From the NCBI GenBank assembly GCA_944386015.1, contig CALWZK010000005.1, positions 1-64,000 on the forward strand: a stretch of 64,000 nucleotides of DNA, given 5' to 3'. The translations under genes were made by a program, and so were the position numbers. Shown here piece after piece: positions 59,629 to 64,000 of this stretch (position 1 is the stretch's first letter; each line of letters begins with the position of its first letter). Origin of the DNA: an uncultured Faecalibacterium sp. (GTDB lineage Bacteria > Bacillota > Clostridia > Oscillospirales > Ruminococcaceae). The notes under the pieces were generated by a model. That model saw only the letters and a program-made list of their open reading frames with translations. It was not told where the DNA came from and searched no databases.

Positions 59629-60874
59629 TCTGATCGTCATCGGCGGCGGCCCTGCGGGCCTGGCCGCGGCCTGTTCCGCGTGGGACAGCGGCCTGCGGAA
59701 GATCCTGATTGTGGAGCGGGACCAGGAGCTGGGAGGCATTCTCAACCAGTGCATCCACAGCGGCTTTGGCCTGCAGTATTTTAAGGAAGAGCTCACCGGC
59801 CCCGAATACGCCGCCCGTTTTGTGGACCTGCTGGCCCAGACGGGGGTGGAGGTGCGTCTGGACACCATGGTGCTCCAGATCACCCCGGAGCGGGAAGTCC
59901 ACATGGTGGGCAAAGAGACCGGCTACTGCGTCGAGCAGGCCAAAGCCATCATCCTGGCCATGGGCTGCCGGGAGCGGACCCGGGGCGCCATCGCCATCCC
60001 CGGCACCCGGCCCGCCGGCGTCTTTACCGCAGGCGCCGCCCAGCGCTATGTCAACGTGGAAGGCTATATGCCCGGCAGGCGGGTGGTGATCCTGGGCAGC
60101 GGCGACATCGGCCTGATCATGGCCCGCCGGATGACCCTGGAAGGGGCCAAGGTGCTGGCCTGTGTGGAAGTGATGCCCTATTCCAGCGGCCTGAACCGGA
60201 ACATCGTCCAGTGCCTCCAGGACTTCGGCATCCCCCTCTATCTGTCCCACACCGTCACCGACATCCGGGGCAAAGACCGGGTGGAACAGGTGGTGGTCAG
60301 CGAGGTGGGCCCTGACCGCAAACCCATCCCCGGCACCGAGATGGTCTTTGACTGCGACACCCTGCTGCTGTCGGTGGGGCTGCTGCCCGAGAATGAGCTG
60401 ACCAGCCAGGCCGGCATCGCCATCGACCCCCGCACCCGGGGCGCTGTGGTGTATGAAAACATGGAGACCTCCATGCCCGGGGTGTTTGCCTGCGGCAACG
60501 TCTGCCACGTCCACGACCTGGTGGACTACGTCACCGCCGAGAGCCAGAAGGCCGGCGCCGCAGCTGCCGCCTGTGTGCGGAACGGCGGCAGCCGGGAGGG
60601 CCGGGTCATCGAGATGAAAACCGGCCCCGGCGTCACCTACACGGTGCCCCAGCACATCCGGCCGGAACAGGTCGAGAAAAGCTGCGGCGTCTTTTTCCGG
60701 GTCAACCGGATCTGCGGCGACGCCGAGATCCTGGTCAGCAGCGGTGACACCCCAATCGCCGCCTTCAAGCGGGACCACCTGGCCCCCGGCGAAATGGAGC
60801 ACATCACCCTGCCCCGGGTGCTGCTGGACAAGGCCGGCGACACCCTGACGGTTTCGATACGGGAGGCCAACTGA
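59621..60874 (+). CDS. NAD(P)/FAD-dependent oxidoreductase, partner of the GlpA-like protein
   Basis: The 417-aa protein has an FAD motif (DLIVIGGGPAGLAAACSAW) and an NAD-type second Rossmann motif (RVVILGSGDIGLIMARR near residue 160), a small Cys-containing loop GGILNQCIHSGF, and the C-terminal FAD-binding FACGNVCHVHD. It resembles the NADH-type partner that couples GlpA-like dehydrogenases to pyridine nucleotides in clostridia. AAAGGAGG precedes the ATG. It overlaps the previous gene and is followed in one base by the DUF1667 gene. Confidence 0.88.
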   Translation: MFDLIVIGGGPAGLAAACSAWDSGLRKILIVERDQELGGILNQCIHSGFGLQYFKEELTGPEYAARFVDLLAQTGVEVRLDTMVLQITPEREVHMVGKETGYCVEQAKAIILAMGCRERTRGAIAIPGTRPAGVFTAGAAQRYVNVEGYMPGRRVVILGSGDIGLIMARRMTLEGAKVLACVEVMPYSSGLNRNIVQCLQDFGIPLYLSHTVTDIRGKDRVEQVVVSEVGPDRKPIPGTEMVFDCDTLLLSVGLLPENELTSQAGIAIDPRTRGAVVYENMETSMPGVFACGNVCHVHDLVDYVTAESQKAGAAAAACVRNGGSREGRVIEMKTGPGVTYTVPQHIRPEQVEKSCGVFFRVNRICGDAEILVSSGDTPIAAFKRDHLAPGEMEHITLPRVLLDKAGDTLTVSIREAN

Positions 60875-60875
60875 G

Positions 60876-61220
60876 ATGAAAGAACTGATTTGCATCACCT
60901 GCCCCAAGGGCTGCCATCTGAAGGTGGACGAGGAAAACGGCTATGCCGTCACCGGCAACAGCTGCCCCCGGGGGGAAGCCTACGGCAAGGCCGAGCTGAC
61001 CCACCCCACACGGGTGGTCACCTCCACCGTCCGGTGCACCGGCGGCAGCCGCCCCCGCTGCCCGGTGAAAACCAGCGGCCCCGTCCCCAAAGACAAGATC
61101 TTTGCGGTCATGGAGGCCCTGGACGGGGTGGAGCTGGCCGCCCCCATCCGCATCGGCCAGGTAGTGATCCCCAACGTCTGCGGCACCGGCGTGGACATCG
61201 TGGCCGCCAAGAACATTTGA
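60876..61220 (+). CDS. DUF1667 protein, third subunit of the flavoprotein complex
   Basis: The 114-aa protein has four conserved cysteine positions: CITCPKGCHL (residues 6-13 region), NSCPRGE, and CPVKTS plus a late VCGTGVDIVAA. DUF1667 proteins regularly accompany the two flavoproteins upstream and probably hold an iron-sulfur or zinc site. Start one base after the previous stop; the operon ends at the hairpin that follows. Function beyond the association is unknown. Confidence 0.85.
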   Translation: MKELICITCPKGCHLKVDEENGYAVTGNSCPRGEAYGKAELTHPTRVVTSTVRCTGGSRPRCPVKTSGPVPKDKIFAVMEALDGVELAAPIRIGQVVIPNVCGTGVDIVAAKNI

Positions 61221-61232
61221 TCAAGGCCCCAG

Positions 61233-61266
61233 GCGCTGCTTCCCGGAAGGGAGGCGGCGCTTTTTT
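61233..61266 (+). terminator. Rho-independent terminator
   Basis: GGCGCTGCTTCCC pairs with GGGAGGCGGCGC (mismatches inside) and TTTTTT follows. Confidence 0.8.
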
Positions 61267-61287
61267 GCTGCCCCGGCGCAGGGCGAT

Positions 61288-61316
61288 TTGTCGTGCAGGA
61301 AGATTTCTGGTATAAT
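61288..61316 (+). promoter_or_regulatory. Promoter of the two-component operon
   Basis: TTGTCG (61288-61293), 17 bp, and TATAAT (61311-61316) with an extended TG, about 36 bp upstream of the response-regulator gene. Confidence 0.7.
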
Positions 61317-61351
61317 AAACCACGAAGCTACACAAGAGGGAGTATCATGGG

Positions 61352-62050
61352 ATGCACTATAAAATTGCGATCTGCGACGACGAGGCCGCCGACCGGGCCC
61401 TGCTGGACACCCTGGTCCGGCGGTGGGCCGCAGCCGCCGGCCACACCGTCCAGCTGGAGGCCTTTGAATCCGCCGAACAGTTTTTGTTCCACTACGCCGA
61501 AGAAAACGATTATGACGTCCTGCTGCTGGACGTGGAGATGGGCCAGATGGACGGGGTGGCCCTGGCCAGGGAAATCCGCAAACAGAACGAGGCGGTGCAG
61601 ATTGTCTTCATCACCGGCTTTTCCGACTACATCGCCGAGGGGTATGAGGTGGCGGCCCTTCACTATCTGATGAAGCCGGTGCGGGAGGAAAAGCTCTTCT
61701 CGGTGCTGGACCGGGCCGCCCAGAAAGTGGCCAAAAACGAGCGGGTGCTCCATCTGCTCACCGGGGGCGAGATGGTCCAGGTGCCGGTCCACAAAATCCG
61801 CTACGCCGAGGTGATGGGCAATTATGTCACCCTCCACGCCGGGGAGGAGGTCACCGTCAAGATGACCCTCTCCGAGCTGGAAACCCAGCTGGATGACCGG
61901 TTCTACCGGGTGGGGCGTTCCCTGGTGGTGAACCTGACCCAGATCAGCCGGGTGACTAAAACCGATATCCGCCTGCTGGACGGCACATCCATCCACCTGC
62001 CCCGGGGGGCCTATGAAGGTGTGAACCGGGCCATCATCGCCATGAATTGA
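61352..62050 (+). CDS. LytTR-family response regulator
   Basis: The 232-aa protein has a receiver domain (IAICDDEAADRALLDTL, phospho-acceptor Asp in DVLLLDVEMGQMDG near residue 61, Lys in LMKPVREEKLF) and a LytTR DNA-binding domain from about residue 130 (VPVHKIRYAEVMGNYVTLHAG ... FYRVGRSLVVNL ... LPRGAYEGVN). LytTR regulators bind paired direct repeats; a matching pair lies just after this operon. The sensor kinase follows after 13 bp. Another ATG five bases upstream is out of frame. Confidence 0.93.
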   Translation: MHYKIAICDDEAADRALLDTLVRRWAAAAGHTVQLEAFESAEQFLFHYAEENDYDVLLLDVEMGQMDGVALAREIRKQNEAVQIVFITGFSDYIAEGYEVAALHYLMKPVREEKLFSVLDRAAQKVAKNERVLHLLTGGEMVQVPVHKIRYAEVMGNYVTLHAGEEVTVKMTLSELETQLDDRFYRVGRSLVVNLTQISRVTKTDIRLLDGTSIHLPRGAYEGVNRAIIAMN

Positions 62051-62063
62051 GAGGGAGGGAACC

Positions 62064-62726
62064 ATGGGCTTTTTATCCAAACGGATTGACAAACAGCTGG
62101 CCTCCTACCAGCAGGAGCTGATCGAGACCCACTACCGGGAAGTGGAAAACATGTACCGGCAGATCCGGGGCTGGCGCCACGACTACCGCAACCACATCCA
62201 GACCATGAAGGCCTACGCCGCCTCCGGGGACTGGGAGGCCATCAAAAATTATCTCGACCTGCTGGACACCGACCTGAACACGGTGGACACCGTCATCAAG
62301 ACCGGCAACGCCATGACCGACGCCATCCTGAACAGCAAAATCTCCCTGGCCAAATCCAAGGACATCCAGGTGACGGCGGACGCCCACATCCCGGTCAAGC
62401 TGAAAACCTCCGAGATCGACCTGTGCTGCATCATCGGCAACCTGTTTGACAACGCCATCGACGCCAGCATGCAGCTGCCGGCCGACCAGCGGCTGATCCG
62501 GGTATACATGGACATGAAGGGGACCCAGCTGTACATCTCCTTCACCAACTTCACCGCCGGGAAAAAGATGGCCAAGGTGGGCGGGCTGTTCCGCACCACC
62601 AAGGGGGAGGGCCACGGCTTCGGACTGGTGCGGATCGACGCCATCGTGGAGCGGCTGGAGGGCTACATCAGCCGCAACAGCGAGGACGGGGCTTTCACCA
62701 CCGAGATCCTGCTGCCCCAGGTGTGA
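62064..62726 (+). CDS. GHKL-type sensor kinase lacking a membrane sensor domain
   Basis: The 220-aa protein begins directly at a coiled region, with the phospho-acceptor His in WRHDYRNHIQTMKAYA (residues about 35-50), and a GHKL ATPase with N-box LCCIIGNLFDNAIDASMQL and G-box TTKGEGHGFGLVRIDAIVE. AgrC/LytS-like partners of LytTR regulators normally carry five to six membrane helices before this; none are present. The gene starts with a strong GAGGGAGG and no upstream in-frame extension is possible because the regulator gene ends 13 bp away. It may sense a cytosolic cue or an associated protein. Confidence 0.88.
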   Translation: MGFLSKRIDKQLASYQQELIETHYREVENMYRQIRGWRHDYRNHIQTMKAYAASGDWEAIKNYLDLLDTDLNTVDTVIKTGNAMTDAILNSKISLAKSKDIQVTADAHIPVKLKTSEIDLCCIIGNLFDNAIDASMQLPADQRLIRVYMDMKGTQLYISFTNFTAGKKMAKVGGLFRTTKGEGHGFGLVRIDAIVERLEGYISRNSEDGAFTTEILLPQV

Positions 62727-62732
62727 AAGCTG

Positions 62733-62768
62733 CAATTCGTCCCCCAAAATGACAATTCGTCCCCCAAA
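62733..62768. promoter_or_regulatory. Tandem 16-bp direct repeats, candidate LytTR operator
   Basis: CAATTCGTCCCCCAAA occurs at 62733-62748 and again at 62753-62768, exactly 20 bp apart (two helical turns). LytTR regulators bind direct repeats with similar spacing. The second repeat ends about 25 bp before a TATACT -10 (62793-62798), close to the -35 position, which suits activation. The regulator is encoded immediately upstream and the ABC transporter starts at 62819. Confidence 0.65.
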
Positions 62769-62818
62769 GGCCCGCTCCGGCGGGTCTTTTGCTATACTGG
62801 GGGCGTGAGGTGAAGAAC

Positions 62819-64000
62819 ATGAAAGAAACAAAACAAAAGCCGGCCTACAGCGTCTGGCAAAACGTCCGGTTCATGGTGGGCCGGGCCTGGCAGAGCCGCA
62901 AAAGCGTCCTCTGGCTCTGTCTCGTGACAGCAGGGCTGGCCCTGGCCCTCAACCTGGCCCAGCTGCTGATTGCACCTGTGGTGCTGGCCCGGGTGGAGCA
63001 GCACGCCCCTCTGGCCCAGCTGCTGGGCACCATCGGCGGCTTTGCCCTGGCCCTGATCCTTCTCAACGGCCTCCATGGCTATGTCAAACAAAATACCCTG
63101 TTCAGCCGGGTGGACGTGCGGATGAGCATCATCAGTGCTCTCAACACCAAAGCCTGCACCACGTCCTATCCCAACACCAGAGACCCTGCTGTGCTCCGCC
63201 TGCTGGAAAAAGCCCGCTATACTTGCGGCACCAACGCCCGCCCTGCCGAGCACATCTGGGAGACCCTAACCCAGCTGCTGCTGAATCTGGCCGGATTTGC
63301 GGCCTATTTGGTTCTCGTATCAGGGATGAATCCTCTGCTGGTGGTGGTGGTCACAGCCACCACTGCGGTGGGCTTCTTCGTCAGCCGCCGGATCAACCAG
63401 TGGGGCTACCTCCACCGGGAAGAAGAATCCGCCTACCAGAAGAAAATCAAGTATGTCCGGGAAAAGGCCGAATCCATCCATCTGGCCAAGGATATCCGGA
63501 TCTTCGGCCTGAAAAGCTGGGTGGACGACCTCTACCAGAGCACCTTGCGGCTGTACGCCGCCTTCATCAACCGCCGGGAACGGATTTACACCGGTGCCTG
63601 CGCCGTGGATGCCCTGCTGACCCTGGCCCGCAACGGCATCGCCTACTTCTACCTGATCCAGCTGACCATCGCACAGGGTCTGCCCGCTTCCCAGTTTTTG
63701 CTGTATTTCTCGGCCTTCAGCGGCTTTTCCACCTGGATCACCGGCATTTTGCAGCAGGCCTCCACCCTGCGGCAGGAGAGCCTGGACCTGTCCAGCATCC
63801 AGGAATACCTGCACCTGCCCGAGCCCTTCCGCTTTGCAGGCGGCAGGCCCATCCCCCAGTGCGACGCCTATGAGCTGCGTCTGGATCACGTCACTTTCCG
63901 CTATCCCGGTACCGACCGGGTGATCCTCCACGACATTGACCTGACCATCCACCCCGGGGAAAAGATCGCGGTGGTGGGCCTCAACGGCGCCGGCAAAACC
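62819..64000 (+). CDS. ABC transporter permease/ATP-binding protein, runs off the window
   Basis: The open frame reaches the window edge without a stop (394 codons seen). It has an N-terminal membrane domain of about six helices (residues 20-310) and the start of an ABC domain (ELRLDHVTFRYPGTDRVI, Walker A GLNGAGKT at the very end). This layout is that of ABC exporters of the lantibiotic/peptide or multidrug type. GTGAGGTG precedes the ATG. The tandem repeats upstream suggest control by the adjacent LytTR system, which often regulates peptide export or immunity. The 3' part is missing. Confidence 0.88.
   Translation, partial: MKETKQKPAYSVWQNVRFMVGRAWQSRKSVLWLCLVTAGLALALNLAQLLIAPVVLARVEQHAPLAQLLGTIGGFALALILLNGLHGYVKQNTLFSRVDVRMSIISALNTKACTTSYPNTRDPAVLRLLEKARYTCGTNARPAEHIWETLTQLLLNLAGFAAYLVLVSGMNPLLVVVVTATTAVGFFVSRRINQWGYLHREEESAYQKKIKYVREKAESIHLAKDIRIFGLKSWVDDLYQSTLRLYAAFINRRERIYTGACAVDALLTLARNGIAYFYLIQLTIAQGLPASQFLLYFSAFSGFSTWITGILQQASTLRQESLDLSSIQEYLHLPEPFRFAGGRPIPQCDAYELRLDHVTFRYPGTDRVILHDIDLTIHPGEKIAVVGLNGAGKT

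Overview
The window is GC-rich, gene-dense bacterial DNA from an anaerobic gut Firmicute. Several traits point to the Faecalibacterium / Subdoligranulum / Gemmiger branch of the Oscillospirales: heavy use of GC-ending codons, Gly/Ala-rich proteins, Tat-like lipoprotein leaders (SRRxFL), a methionine T-box, a KDPG aldolase with an extra C-terminal domain, a gut-type beta-glucuronidase, and an anaerobic glycerol-3-phosphate-dehydrogenase-like trio. This placement is inference from gene content; no database was searched. There are no phage genes, transposases, rRNA genes or CRISPR arrays.

Layout. 1-5.2 kb: partial tRNA-Leu, an LCP-like protein, a MocR/PdxR-type regulator divergent from an ECF transporter S component, and an amino-acid:cation symporter. 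5.2-17.2 kb: the complete glucuronate branch of hexuronate catabolism (uxaC, uxuB, uxuA, kdgK, eda), a GntR regulator, an aldose-epimerase-like gene and two HAD phosphatases. A TTGTATACAA-like site lies at four of the promoters. 14-18.8 kb: a nest of intergenic repeats placed exactly at gene 3' ends. 17.6-27 kb: an MBL hydrolase, Bax-inhibitor-like protein, HemW, a NitT/TauT-type ABC transporter divergent from a Crp/Fnr regulator, a glycosyltransferase, a flavin reductase and a split threonine/serine exporter. 27-32.3 kb: a methionine island (Met T-box, metQNI, metY, metA). 32.7-37.2 kb: DmpA-type peptidase, nitroreductase and a polar amino-acid ABC transporter. 37.2-46.8 kb: a tiny membrane peptide, dnaK, an SseB/Sel1 protein, a heterodimeric ABC exporter, ftsH and a DUF308 protein. 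46.9-52.5 kb: a second tRNA-Leu(CAG), then AraC regulator, PTS EIIBC, beta-glucuronidase and TetR. 52.6-56.8 kb: a sodium/solute symporter with a pseudoknot-like leader, then a small secreted Asp-rich-loop protein with an ECF sigma / RsgI-like anti-sigma pair and another secreted protein. 57-64 kb: DegV, a three-gene flavoprotein operon, and a LytTR two-component system followed by an ABC transporter that runs off the end.

How it works together. Beta-glucuronidase releases glucuronate from conjugates. UxaC, UxuB, UxuA, KdgK and Eda then convert it to pyruvate and glyceraldehyde 3-phosphate. The methionine island couples uptake (MetQNI, read out by an AUG-specifier T-box) to acetyl-homoserine synthesis (MetA with Glu111) and sulfhydrylation (MetY).

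The most striking observation is that two solute-binding proteins from different families, MetQ and a polar amino-acid binding protein, both read as circular permutants. In each, the lobe that normally comes second is at the N-terminus and the normal N-terminal lobe is at the C-terminus. The breakpoints fall in the same inter-lobe hinge but are not identical, and a third binding protein in the window has the normal order. Other points worth following are the repeat family attached to stop codons (with one repeat nested in another), the pseudoknot-like leader before the symporter, and the direct repeats between the LytTR operon and the ABC transporter.
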